64,000 nucleotides of DNA from Lethocerus indicus (Eukaryota; Arthropoda; Insecta; Hemiptera; Belostomatidae), in assembly GCA_019843655.1 (NCBI GenBank), contig JACDQD010000002.1:14345154-14409153 (forward strand). The letters are read 5' to 3'. The notes under the pieces were generated by a model that was not told the origin of the DNA, did not search any database, and was given only the letters and a program-made list of their open reading frames with translations. Shown here piece by piece: positions 49,401 through 61,702 of this stretch (positions are counted from its first letter, which is position 1; each line of letters begins with the position of its first letter). Made by a program: the position numbers and the translations under genes.

Positions 49401-51960
49401 CGCTTTTTCCAATCTGGGAAGCCAAACTTAAAATGGACATTACTATGGAGAAAAGTTGAACTCCCAACTGTCTTTCAGGGTACAATTATATAACAGTTTT
49501 TCTTATAACAAATCTCCTATATGGGATATCTTTCTATTCTGGCTTGTTTACTGGTTTCAGATTCTTGTTGGCTTCTGTATTCCAATATAAAATAGTGAAG
49601 CATTGAAATATTAAAACGTCAAATTTATTCTATCGATTTGAATTAGTGGACTAAAAAAGGGAAGGATATGAATCGGAATGGGATTTACTAAAAGGTACTG
49701 GAACATCATCGACTTGAATTGAGAAGTAAATTCACAGATGCACAAGTGAATGAAATAAATGTAAATATATCATATAACATAAATGACATTCTGACTTTGA
49801 AAACTACTTAATTAATAAAACTAAGATTAAAAAACATTTACGCCACTTTTTATCAACAGAACAGTTTAAATTGATATGGCTCCTGGTAGTGACAATAGAG
49901 ACGCATTAATGCCCCAATTAATATACTACAATCGTATTACATATTGAAATATCGTAAATAATATCTAATGCGTTACCGCATTGCAGTATAAAAGTCACAA
50001 CGCTGTAATTGTCTGTAATATGTAATTTTACCTCGTAAATGACCAGTAAGTGAAGGATATTGAATACCGATAAGTTTATATTTCTATTAGGCCGTAACGT
50101 ATAATATATAGTGAAAGTCAATATGTTGCTAGTGATGTAAACTTCAAATTGCGTTTCCCGTTAACACACCACTCGTTTGTGTTGGCCAATTTCTGGACCT
50201 GTTTCGACATTAGGACGAAAACAAAATGAAACGCACACTAAATTATGAAACTGGACTCGCAGGTTCTTTCGTTCATTGTTAATCATCACACGAAATTCTA
50301 TTTTTTATTTACCGATAAATTTTTTTAATTATATCGTTTAATATTCCATCGATTTAGATTATTAATTATTTAATTTGCCGCAAACAAGTCGACTACATAC
50401 TACAATATATATATAAATAACAAAAATGATATCCTTGATAAGGACGATATTGACTGGATCAGGGATAGTTTAATCTAAACGAATGATTAGATATAAACAT
50501 TAATATAATCGGCAGGTATCGGCCGTACTAGAGCTGTAATTTACCTTTTCCGAATTTTAATTAACTATTGGAATGTTAATCATAATACGTAATTTTAGCA
50601 AGTTTAAACGTTAATCGTCATTTTGTTCCTTTTGTCGAAAAACCATTTCAAGGTAGACAGTTCTACCTATAGCCACATAAATCACTCTTCGGCTAAACAT
50701 TACCAATACTGATGATGTAATTGACTCGATAATATCGATTTATAGATTCATTTTTGTTTTATTCAAACGTGTACAAGTTCAACGGGTCTCAAGGAAATTT
50801 CTCGCAATAATCAATTTGAGGCCAAACGAATACATCGAGCGGCCTTGCTTGCTATTCATGTAAATAAGAAATATGACGCAAATAAGAAATCAATATATAT
50901 ATCTATTGATGGCATCATGGGCAGTCGATAAATATATAATCGCAGGTCGGAACGGAATTCAATATCATTCACAACGCTTCGATGAGAACTTTTTTTCATG
51001 GCGCAATATCCTTCTAAAACAACCAAGCCTTTCGTTCCGATTCGTACACTATAACGGGTTTTAATAAATACTTTTCTGTTTCTCAGGTGGGATAATATTT
51101 AGTGTATTTATTCATCCTGATTTTGACCAGATAATTTTTGTATTACAGTTAGAGTCATATAGTGGCATTTCATTTTCTTGAGTTCTGCCTATACTTCAAT
51201 CTTAACGCCAACGGTTCAGTAATATATCTGTTGTATTTGTAAAACCAGAAAATGATTTAAATTTTTTGTAAGGAGTCATTTCCAAAACACGGTTACAGAA
51301 AAACAATTCTGGGTTAGCACTATGTTTATGAGTTCAATTCAGAATGTATGCTTAGCTCATTAATTGCTAGGGTGAGAGAGGGAGTGTGTGTGTTTTAATG
51401 AGTTATTATTCAGTAACAATGTTGATACTAAAAAATGGACGAAAGCTATGGAAATGGACGAAAGCTACAGCTGCGTGTAGCTGATGAACAGTTCAGTCGG
51501 TGAGCTCCGGGATCGTTTCAGTTATGGGTGTTCAAGACTATAGCGAAACCGGTCTAACTCCGTTTTCAGAAAGCAATGTATTCGAACTGGATTCAATCCA
51601 ACCGTTTGATGGGTCTGTAATACGAAGCGGTTACAATTTCTTCCAAGTCTGATTAAGTTATATACGGTTCGGACCGCGGTAATATATACAACTTCTTCCA
51701 TGGAATATATTCGAGCAAGTTCTTATGTGTAGAAGTAAATCGTTCAAGTTGATAGAAAAACTCGTAAAATTCTATTTTTTATACAAATTTGAACTTATTT
51801 GATATTGTTAATGAAAAATAATTCATAATTTACCCATTTTTTGATGAATATTTAATAAAGATAATATTCGCCGTACTTATATCCTCTCCATACCGACAGG
51901 AAAGTTTGAAAAGCAGACGTCATTTTACTATTCAAATGAAACTTTAATTATTAAATTCCT
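49401..51960. other. Very AT-rich non-coding stretch
   Basis: No gene is recognised. It contains a 7-bp stem with 4-nt loop at 50651-50668 (AGGTAGA/TCTACCT), a 16-bp direct repeat at 51433-51448 and 51452-51467, and a 7-bp stem with 6-nt loop at 51463-51482 overlapping the second repeat copy. Confidence 0.65.
51433..51482. repeat. 16-bp direct repeat overlapping a hairpin
   Basis: The same 16 bases (core ATGGACGAAAGCTA) occur at 51433-51448 and 51452-51467, period 19. AGCTACA (51463-51469) and TGTAGCT (51476-51482) then form a 7-bp stem. Two copies only, so probably a recent small duplication. Confidence 0.8.
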
Positions 51961-52072
51961 GACCCATTTCTAGGCAATCTTGCCAAGGTAATTTTTGGTT
52001 GTGGCAATTCAGGGTCTTTTGACAAGTAGTGTCAAAAGTCAAATATAGTGAGAAAAATACCGCACTATATTT
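51961..52072. ncRNA. Cluster of stem-loops (possible structured RNA or inverted-repeat element)
   Basis: Four exact inverted repeats lie within 112 bp. GACCC (51961-51965) pairs with GGGTC (52012-52016) around an inner GGCAA/TTGCC stem (51973-51984). CTTTTGACA (52016-52024) pairs with TGTCAAAAG (52030-52038), loop 5 nt. AAATATAGTG (52041-52050) pairs with CACTATATTT (52063-52072), loop 12 nt. The last two stems are only 2 nt apart. Transcription is unproven, and a decayed inverted-repeat transposon is an alternative. Confidence 0.35.
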
Positions 52073-53100
52073 TGTATTATTGTTCGGAACTATGCTTCGG
52101 AGTCGTTTTAAAGCAAAAGCATCCTTGAATCGACGGGTATCGGCGTGAGCTGTACAAATAAATAATTATTTCAAACGGGGAATGAGCGACTGCGGGTGGA
52201 CTAAAGGTATAATTAACCCTGAGGGCTCTGCATAACTAGACAGGTTTTCGACAGCATAATTATTTTTTAAACGCGGCCCTCTGTCATTCGCCATGACTAT
52301 TTGACTTTGGCCCACCCCAACCGGCAATTATAATACGAATAATTACGGATTCTAAATTATGAGATAGGTCAAATGATTTATACTATTTCTGTACATTTGT
52401 CTGGGCCAACGGATAATTCAATTTTTCAGGTAAACGATTATATTAATTTAAATATACGACAGAACATGATAATAATTGAAACGGAGGAAAGAGAATGCAA
52501 TTACATGTTGTCAATTGGGCGTACATTTATAAAGATCCAGTAGGAACGATTATTTTCATATTATAAATATAATTAACAATTTTACTATATATTCACTTAA
52601 ATATCAGGGGCAATAGAATCGTAGAGGATCTGCAATCACTTGAGTTATGGCCTTTCTTCAATCTTCTGTTTTTGAACTTCCATTTTACTCTGGTATTCAT
52701 CCTTATTGGCTCTGACGTATTGGTGCTTCAGTCTGTTATTTTACATTACTTCCTACATAATACTCTAGCACTTGATCACTGTATCATAATATGAATTATC
52801 TCAATTTACGAATCAACAAATATTTGGTTAGTCTACTGCCATACCTCGTTTTGTGTTAGTCTATGTCTATTATATATATGATATTGAAGAAATATGATTG
52901 ACTGGTTACAAATTTCGTGTTACATTTTTTTTTTGGTGATAATAATTGACATACATACCTATGTGCATTCTCGTGTTCACTAAAATGCAATTCAAAGTGG
53001 GCGGGGACATAAATTCGTTCCTAAAAAATGTTGATTCTCCAGTTCTTCGTTAAATACCATTTGGTACTTAAATTCAAATCGGCCGGCTTTATTGCAAGTA
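52073..53100. other. AT-rich stretch
   Basis: No gene or strong motif is recognised. It has a T-run near 52925 and mainly AT-rich sequence. Confidence 0.6.
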
Positions 53101-53400
53101 TTTTAATTCCAAACGTAACGGCTTCGCGGTGAAATTAACGACACGGCCCGCCTCAATTGTCTGCCCGGTCTCTCTGAAGTCGATCGAAACGTTATGTTCA
53201 TATATGGCATTGTCTCGAACTCATAGGAATAATCCTTTATTGCCGGATCCTGTTTATTGCGCTGGGCCGGCTGATTTAACGGTCGCCAACCGGCAAAATC
53301 CAATCTCGGCAATTGATTATTTACTGTTAAAAACCTCGGCTCGATAAATTCTTTCGGATAATACCGGTGGGCCGCTGACGCTATCGGTTTTCCTACTTCG
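53101..53400. other. Moderately GC-rich block
   Basis: CpG-containing block with overlapping 70-codon frames on both strands (plus 53129-53347, minus 53103-53312). No domain is recognised in either. Confidence 0.55.
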
Positions 53401-54440
53401 CACTTCGCAATCTATTTTACAGCTTTCTATCGGCTTCTAATCTTTCCCCGTGCAATAAATAAAACTATCGAAAGGGGGGTATGAAATTCAATAAAATTTT
53501 AATCATCTTGTCGCGTTTCCCCGAGTGTATTTTATATCCCGGTTCCCCTTACACGTAATAAATATTGGGGACGATTTAATAATCCGAGTGCTCAACGAAG
53601 TTATTGCTGAAATTAATGATTTTGCATTTTTTTTATATGAACGGAGTAAGTAAATCTGTTTGAATTATCCGACTGAGGTGTAACACTGTTTGTCCCATCC
53701 ACCCTTCGGACCCAGCTCACATTATCTGCACCCAACATGCATAACAACAAACCAACATATAACATTAAACAACACCTTTCTCGAGTATTGTGCTCATGTG
53801 GCACTCAAATTATAGTATTACGCCAAACGCTAATAATGTCTAGAAAGCACCAAATCTCGCCACAGTAACGCTAGAGTGGAGGACTTTCTACAGTCCTGCT
53901 TTTGGAGAATTTTGTGGCATGTACTTGCGCAACCGATGATTGTGCCGGAGGGGGGGACTTGAAAACTCCGCTTTCCAGGGTCTGAAGTTGTACCCGAGAG
54001 ATTGAACAGAGTACGATCGAGATACGTCACAACACAACAGGTTTGGTAACGGCGTTCAATGTTCAGGAATAAATTGCGGTCGACTCGGAAGAAATTCACT
54101 TCGTAATTGATTGAATTACGATTGATTGTATTCTCGATAGAATAGTACATAAAATATGCCGACTCTCATGGTACCAGCTCATATTAAGAGGTCGTAAGAA
54201 GGAGGTGATCCTTTCATTCAAGTGAGGTTCGAATATTAAGTGTCTAAATAATAAAAAGTCATTAAATTTTCTATGGAATTCCCTTTGGGGCTTGGGTAGT
54301 TTCCCATGTAAACTGCCGAGGCTAACGATTTATCAAATCGATCGGCTGATCATTGCTTCAGCAGCGACATCCCCGAATAAAGACTTAAGAGATCCAATAC
54401 CACATTTTAAACCGAGCTCACCACACGGGCTCGTGTATAA
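53401..54440. other. Mixed non-coding stretch
   Basis: No gene is recognised. A 106-codon minus-strand frame (53830-54150) shows no recognised domain. A G-run is near 53950. Confidence 0.55.
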
Positions 54441-54720
54441 ATGTCGTATTTTTTTTTCCTGACGTTAGCCCAAACACGGCTGCGCTCTGGAGACTGCGCG
54501 TCGAATATTTACCGGTCCTAGAAATGATATCACGATTCGCCGAGTCAAAATTATTAGGACGGCGAAGTGGGCGATATTGGGCGGGAGGGGGAGGAATAGG
54601 GGGAATAGGGAATAAAAACCGGGTGACAGCGAACAGCGGTACCGTGTTGAGCGGGGGGAGCGGGGCACCGGTGAAATTATTCAATGACCGCTGGCACAGA
54701 TGGCACCACATATCACAACT
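54441..54720. other. GC-rich block with a G-quadruplex motif
   Basis: Plus-strand G-runs at 54579-54581, 54583-54585, 54587-54591 and 54599-54603 give loops of 1, 1 and 7 nt, and a fifth run follows at 54608-54610. Overlapping frames on both strands are Gly- or Pro-rich because of the G-rich composition. Confidence 0.65.
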
Positions 54721-57210
54721 TTGATACAAATCTCCAGATCTGGAGCGATTTATATCAATAAATAAGCTTAAGCGGATCGGACACGATTCGGGCGTCCTTT
54801 AAATCTTTCTTATGTGGGCATTACGTCCCCACGGCCTTATTGTTGTTCTGCACAGAATTCCTTTTCGTTTTTGTGCCGACTTTGAACAAGATTTATGTAA
54901 AAATTACAACTGAAACTTTTATGAAAATAGGAAGGACCCACGCATCAAGGCTCAGACCACACATTAACACTCGTGTGTTAAGATTTGCCTGTTTAAAATT
55001 TGTTCCTAAGTCTATTAGACTATTAGAAGGTTTGGAATATGTCTGGTTTCTGCCTCCTTCAGCTCGTTTCGTCTCTAAAATTCAAATACTCTTACAGTAT
55101 ACATTAACCGCGTATATCATATTGCGCCTTATAAAGATATAAGGATATATACTGGAAGATCATCTAGTGGAACATACAGTTACTGAGGTGATGACTGATT
55201 GTAGAAAATACATGAAACGTATACTTAAAAGGTAGGGGTCCATTCGCTAAATGGTTATATTATGCACCGTAATGATGTATAAAACCTACAGACTTGGCTG
55301 AATAAATCTGGAAGAATCCAGGAATCTTCACACAGAAATGAGATTTCCAGATTGGTTGTTTACACTACATAGATTGTAGGGATTGTTCGAAACGAACAGG
55401 ATACGATATCATTTGATTTCCTTTTTTCCCGGTTATACCGGGCTTGCATAACGAACGAGGGCCGAGAGAAAGAATGAACGCCTCCGCAAAACAATCCGAA
55501 CCGAACGGCAGGTTTACAAGACGAAAGCTACGGGTATTCAATTACACACTCGAAGGAATACGGGAAAAAAAACATTTGATTCAAGAGTGTACTAGATGAT
55601 ATATCCTGCATTTGGGTCTAAAATTTAAACATTTGAATAAACGAGATATACTTGATTCCAAATATAATAATTATTTTAGAATTCCAATCATTCGTTATTA
55701 TAGGGGAATTGCGACACCATTCAATTTTCACTTAAAAATTAAACACTAATAGTAACCACTGATTTAAAACGAGTGAGTAACTGAAATAATTAAAATAATT
55801 AGTTCCAAAACTCCATCCGTATTATCAAAAATTTGAATTATATAATGTGTGTAACTGATTTTAATTATTGTTTACACCAATTTTTTCAAACCAGTTTACA
55901 TGTTAAGAATCCATTATTACGGGGCCTGTCTGTAAATAAAAATAAAGTAATAAAGTAAAAATTAAGCAATAAAATAATAATACAGTCTAATATATTTTAC
56001 TAATCACATTCGGGATTTAAGTAAAATTTCTCCGAAAAATATCTCTACGGTCACGTAATATGTAAAATAAATTCGCTTCATTAAACGACTAATTATTGGG
56101 AGAGGAGCGCAAAAATCAATTTGATGACTTTGCCGAATCGGCCAAATACTTCATGAATATTAATTCAAAAAATCGGATAATTACATAATGAGTTTTATAA
56201 TTGGCTCTTGTGTAACCGATCGGGGTCCGCCGGCCAAAGGACGGATTTACTCGAAAACTGAAATATTGGGTCAAACCTTTCCGCTCCCGGGTCAGAGGTG
56301 AAACGCCGGTCCGCGAGGAGAAAGCTATATGGCCATTTCCCAATATCAAGAAAACAGATGGATCGCCGGTTTCACCACGTACACTACAGCCTCATCACTC
56401 ATTTCATTTGTTCTTCGTGGTCGATGAAGTCCATAAAGTGTCCATAAAGTTGGTTAAAATTAATTCCTGCCTTCAGACTCCTGGTTTCTACCTTTACGAA
56501 AGAACAAACGAATATTAGAAAAGGTGAATTTCAAAATATCAGTACCATCATGTGAAAGCAGAACTGTGAAATACGTTTCACTGTCAAGCTCCAAAGGCGG
56601 ATCTACCGTTTGGGTAGTTTCTTGATGTAGCAAGGCACCACCTTCCCGTTCGCGAAACCGTTGGATATTTCTCCCGGCCTGATAATAAACCTCTGGAACA
56701 TGGCCAGGATCGGTGTTTCTGAGCTGGGGGAGGAGAAATCGATTATTAAAAAACGGAAATAAAACTACTATTTATTCAACGGAATACCGTTTATTGGACG
56801 GATAAACGCCGGATAACAAAAGCCCATTGTCGACTACATTTCTGGCGGAATTATTATCCCTTTAAAGGATCGTCCATTATTTCCTGAGCTCCGGAAAAAA
56901 GAAAATAACTCAAGGACGAATAGATGTCGTTTTGTGTCTGCGAATCATGCGTATAAATTACTGTTTATTCTGATCCGATTGAAGAACTTAAACCTGGAGG
57001 AAGCTTAAACTTAAACTCCGTGTTTCTTCCGACCAAAGGTAACCGGTGGTAATTTATTATCAGCCTCGCAATTTTCTTCTTTTTTAGTCCTAAGCTTGAT
57101 GGGTTTCATCGTTTTGACAGCGCATGAGCTTCTCGAATATCCGGAATTCATAATTCTTGAAATAAAACTAAATATATTGGCCAGGCCAATATTATTAATC
57201 CGTGTTAAAC
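54721..57210. other. AT-rich stretch
   Basis: No gene is recognised. An 11-bp perfect tandem duplication, GTCCATAAAGT twice, is at 56429-56450. A GC-richer patch is near 56210-56320. Strongly AT-rich between 55580 and 56060. Confidence 0.6.
56429..56450. repeat. Perfect 11-bp tandem duplication with CCATAAA cores
   Basis: GTCCATAAAGT is repeated exactly with no gap. Each unit contains CCATAAA, the reverse of the TTTATGG core bound by Caudal and AbdB-class homeodomains, so the duplication doubles a possible binding site. Confidence 0.75.
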
Positions 57211-57690
57211 TAGGAGTAGGTAAAACGAGGGGGAGTTTGTGTAACTTTCTCCGGGTGGTGAAAGCCGGGCGGGTGCCGGGTGGTTTGGCTCATCCTCGGG
57301 CGCTCCTTATAAGGTGGGCCGAAACCCCGGGACAGAGGGCCGCTGCCGATGTCGCCCACTTGTTTATGCACCGGCCACCCCTCCACGGACAGGGACCCAT
57401 CCTCTCTTTCTCCGGCACTCCTTATCTCCCGCTCTCACTTTTCCCAACCGATTTACGAGACCCGGCCGACGGTACCGATTTACGGTAGGGGCCGACGTTG
57501 ATTTACTTATTGGCCGGATTGCTTTTCGCCGTTAATCGGCCGTATCATTACCGGGCGGTCGATGGGCGGGGGGGGCCAATGCGATTGCGATCGCAGTGAT
57601 TACTATCTCTGCAATACGTAAGACTGCACCCTCCCATCAGAGCCACCCGGCCGGGTTGAGATTCGCGATGACCCAGTTACCACGCTGAGG
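57211..57690. other. GC-rich block
   Basis: Strong GC-rich block. It includes G-runs at 57553-57555, 57564-57566 and 57568-57575 (quadruplex-like only if the 8-G run is split) and a 10-bp palindrome TGCGATCGCA at 57586-57595. A 130-codon plus-strand frame (57096-57488) starts at an ATG codon near 57099 at best and shows no domain. Confidence 0.6.
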
Positions 57691-58440
57691 AGAAGTATTC
57701 GTCGAATTACAGGATTAATGAATTGACGTTCAAACCTTGGTGGACAGTTCATTTTAGTTCATTCTCTATTCTGGTTGGCATCAGAGAAAGTTTTCCTTAT
57801 ACTGGCTTGGGGCTAAAATTAAAGTCCGAACTAATTTAATTGGTACTTACTATTGCTTCCTGCACAGTACGTTGTCTATTGATGGTGGGAGAAACCTTGC
57901 AGGGAGAAAACCTTAATCTACATGTCCGGAAATAGTGGACCGCTGAGCCACCTCAGTTCAACGATCCCTCTGACGCCCAGTGTTATCACGAGGTTTCTTC
58001 TGGCTTCAAATTGTCAATTCACACTGTCAAATGACAGGATGTTCCACCTTGTGAAAGAAACGGGAGACATTCCAGGCGGACTAACTAAGCAAAATTAGGA
58101 GGAAATAAAGTACGATAATTATGTCCCTTCCGGCGAAGTTTCCCAGATGCTGTACATTATCGGGTAATGGGACATTAAGTGAACCCGTCCCGGAATGAAA
58201 CCCGTTTAAGATTCGCCCATTAAAATAACGTCGGACTCTCCCGGGACCAAATCAATACCTATCGAAATCCTTAGTCGGGAGTAGGACGGCATCACTATAA
58301 GTTAGTGAATAAGCGAGCGTTGCATAATAGGCACTTGGCTGGCTGGGGCGTTGCGTTTTCGGAATAACTCGGAGCTTATAACTGTCAATTAGAGGAACGT
58401 TCTTCGCGGTGGAGAAAAGGAGAGAGAAAAAAAAACAAGA
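57691..58440. other. Mixed non-coding stretch
   Basis: No gene, repeat or strong motif is recognised. Confidence 0.55.
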
Positions 58441-58815
58441 GTCGAGCGCAATAATAAAAAGTGCGAGAGTCTGTCGTCCGGGCAGGCGTCTAGTGAGGCG
58501 GCCGCGGACTAAGTGGGCGGTGGTAACTGTCATCGTCAAGGTCCCACCCCGCACCCCCGCACCCCGCTCGCAGCAGCCAGGCTCGCAAAGCTAGTTCTTA
58601 TTGCGTTATCAGCCTCCAATATAACCGGGTGTCGCAATCGGCCGTCTGGTGTCGCAACGGACAGAAAATCGGCCGGCCCCGAGCGGTCCGCTCCCCGGCG
58701 ACAGGGACCGGACACCGCCTCTCTTATCAATGCGAAAATTAATCATTCCACTCTGGACGACATACCCATCTGAACTGCCACGTTGGCCAACGCCTAAACC
58801 GGGCTACCAAATTGT
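58441..58815. other. GC/CpG-rich block
   Basis: CpG-rich block with a NotI-type GCGGCCGC at 58498-58505 and C-rich sequence near 58541-58570. Four overlapping frames on both strands are all short and lack domains. Confidence 0.55.
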
Positions 58816-59485
58816 TACTGCTGCCCCCAACTATTCCTACAGACATTCTAGTAAATATTATTCCGTTTGATGATCTAAATCTACAAAAACTGAAAAAATG
58901 ATCAAATACCAAGGTTTAACGTGATTTATGACGTCTCCTTTTTTCTGTCATTATTTGTTTCTCGAAATTGTAATCAGTTTTTAATTGATACAAATCATTT
59001 AAAATCATTATAATAGACACTTGGGAGAAATATATTTTGGGAGAAAATCTTGACAGTAAATAATGTACAATATTTCGGTAAGATAGAGATTAATATCCGT
59101 TATAATTTTAGTAGATGCCTTAGTAGTAAAGATAAATTCATTATTCCTTCATCGATAAACGAATGTCCAAGGGCGTTTTCCACCATTTCAAGCAATATAA
59201 GGCAATCCAATTCTTTATTTTAATGTAATTCTTCCTACTTTCCAATACTAAGAATGGTACGTGAATAAGTACGATAATTTTATAAAAGAAATATTCCAAA
59301 TTCTATGTTATCTATTTATTTCACTTACTACTGGATGTAAATACAAAATTCTGATGTTTTTTTATAGTCAAGCTAAACAGGGGCGAATAAAAAATAGTGG
59401 TTATCAACAAAGTTGTATAATTAAATCAGATCTTGCTCGATTTCCCTGGCTCAGTTACAAATAGGAAGCAAAGCTGGAAGGATAA
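58816..59485. other. AT-rich spacer
   Basis: Strongly AT-rich. No gene or structured element is recognised. Confidence 0.6.
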
Positions 59486-59700
59486 GAACGAAACATGGGA
59501 GGGGGTACCGGGCCAAATAAATTAATTAATAAAAGCGAAGTCGCCAGTTGGGCCCATTAATCAGGGCCTTTTGGATGTTGGAGTGGGCGGCCATAAATAA
59601 GCGGTAGCGCGGGCTCCTCACCCGAAACCGGTCGGTGGCCCACAGGGCCCTGGTCTACTCAACAGGTCCTCTGTCCACCGCCATTTAAGTCCCTTTTACA
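59486..59700. promoter_or_regulatory. Candidate regulatory block with Hox-type motifs
   Basis: Overlapping TTAAT units (59521-59530) are followed by a minus-strand TGATTAATGG (TGATTAAT core at 59556-59563) and GCCATAAA at 59590-59597, all within 80 bp, then GC-rich DNA. Exd/Hox-type and Caudal/AbdB-type cores side by side suggest a homeodomain-bound enhancer. Motif evidence only. Confidence 0.35.
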
Positions 59701-60310
59701 ACCATCAACCGCTCAATATCAAATATTCCACGTCGGTATCAAAATAACACACGGAGTTTGCAACTGGTTCAGTTGTAAATAACTTGTGCATTACCTTGTT
59801 TCTTCTGACTCTGTTCCAATTTATATGCTATGCCTTTTAGTCCCCAAATATTATTGTTGTTCTCAATTTATTATATCACGGATTGCGCAAATAATAAGTT
59901 TCTAAACCAACGGGAACGTTTTAGTCGATTGCATGTCCACCTACTTCGCCACAGTTTCAGTTATGGTTCATTATTCTGAAGTCTTAGGTCACTAAAACCT
60001 CTTTAAATTGTAGAAACGTCGGTGATAATTTGAAATCGCTAATGTTAGAACACGAGATTTAGGAGGGTTGTCCTGCTGCGGCTATATTTCATTTCTCCGA
60101 ATAATTTGGCCACCCTCACCTTTTATGAAATTAATTGTTTAACCTTTGGTTTGAGATATACTTATTTCTAATTGCACGCAAGAGTTTCCTTTCGAATGTT
60201 CGGCGTACGAGTTATTTTGTCCTCTATGTGTAACAAGCCCACGCAATCGCGAATATGTATTACGCGGGTTATATTATTAAAAAAAAAAAAAATCATAACT
60301 CGCGTTGTGA
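59701..60310. other. AT-rich spacer
   Basis: No gene is recognised. A run of 13 A lies near 60279-60291. Confidence 0.6.
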
Positions 60311-60765
60311 AATTGCAAAAATAGCCCCGGCCCCCACTACCGCCAGCCGAACAATCAATAACGTAACAATGGATATTCGGTACGGGCCCGGGAATGCGAC
60401 GGTAAGCTGTACAATGTGTGGAACGGTGGTGTAACGAGAAAGTCCCGTACGTTGTGGGACATAAATCGTGATCGCGGAGCGTGATTATTCAAAATTAAAA
60501 TGGTGATATTTAGAAATTCAATTTTCAAAAGCCCGCCGGTGCCGGGCGTATTGGGTCGGCGGGGTCCAGAAACCGTTGGCGGCCTATTATTGTACCGCCG
60601 CGGACGATTTGTTAGGTCTCGCCAAATCGACCGACCAGCCGCCCAACGGACCTCATCAATCAAAACTCCGATTGACTTGCAAAAGCTCGGCCACGACGCA
60701 GGGAGGCTACCGTAAATGGTTGACAAAACTGTCGGGGCCTTATGGCGCGACCCTACTCTATTGCG
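60311..60765. other. GC-rich block
   Basis: GC-rich block. It carries the longest ATG-started frame of the window on the minus strand (60355-60774, 139 codons), but two plus-strand frames are open across the same bases and no domain is recognised. A gene is possible but not supported. Confidence 0.5.
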
Positions 60766-61229
60766 GAATAACATCAGTGAGGTTGGCGAATTTTCGAAAT
60801 ATATTCTCTACTCGAGCATATCGTTCGTTGAGAGGAGACTCGAAGGAACGTCTCGACCAAAATCTTCAATTCAATACGACGGATTCTAATTCTCATTACA
60901 TTCGAGGGAATTGATATTAATTAATTTTTGTATAATGTTAATTTAGGTTTAATTGAATTTATTTTAATATGATGAAACTCCTAAGAGGAGTGTTTGCAGA
61001 CCAAGTATAGTTGGCTGTGTGTCAAAGTCGTAAAAGACTGGTACATCCTAGTTTTAATTGGCACATACCTCACGTATAGGAGGAATTCAATCGAATCAAT
61101 CTAGCAGCAAATGGAGGCATTTTAATGCAAGCTTCGGTTTGTCCCAATGGAATTCGGACTTATCTGAGGCGGCCGATCTTTAAACGCGTACAATATGATA
61201 CGGATACGGTGTCCTGACATTTCCATTAG
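60766..61229. other. AT-rich spacer
   Basis: No gene or strong motif is recognised. Confidence 0.6.
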
Positions 61230-61656
61230 TCCTCGAATCTCTTAGGGTAGTGTACGGGGCCCCGGCGATTTACTGGAGTCCCAGTTGTCATTGAGACCTC
61301 CGGTCGGCCCGAGGACATTACTCGTCGGTGGCCCCCGCTTTGAACCCGCCGATAAAGAACAAGACAAAGGAAGTGTAAAAAACAAGTCCAACGGACCTTT
61401 GTTCGACGGTGTAAGAACAACGGTACGAGACCGTGTCCGAACAGGCATTTTATTTCTGATACGTGCGAACCTCCTGGCACCCGGTGATCGTTTCCGTTCG
61501 GAGAGTTCGTGTCCGGGATGTTTTGCGTCACCCAGGAATACCCACCCAAGATACAAAACAGCGTTCTTCGTGGCTTCCATCTTCTTCCCACAGTACTTAC
61601 CGCTGCGGACCTTTTTGCGCCGGTCAAGACGATGAATACAGAATAAGGATGCGCTA

Positions 61657-61660
<4 letters not shown>
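61230..61660. other. GC-rich block ending in a TA microsatellite
   Basis: CpG-rich block with frames of 116-160 codons open in four registers on both strands. The longest (minus, 61242-61724) starts at TTG and begins with Ile/Tyr repeats coded by the microsatellite. None has a recognised domain, so the block is treated as non-coding. Confidence 0.55.

Positions 61661-61700
<40 letters not shown>
61661..61700. repeat. (TA)20 microsatellite
   Basis: Forty bases of uninterrupted TA dinucleotide. It starts right after a GC-rich block, as the other two long TA tracts do. Confidence 0.97.
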
Positions 61701-61702
<2 letters not shown>

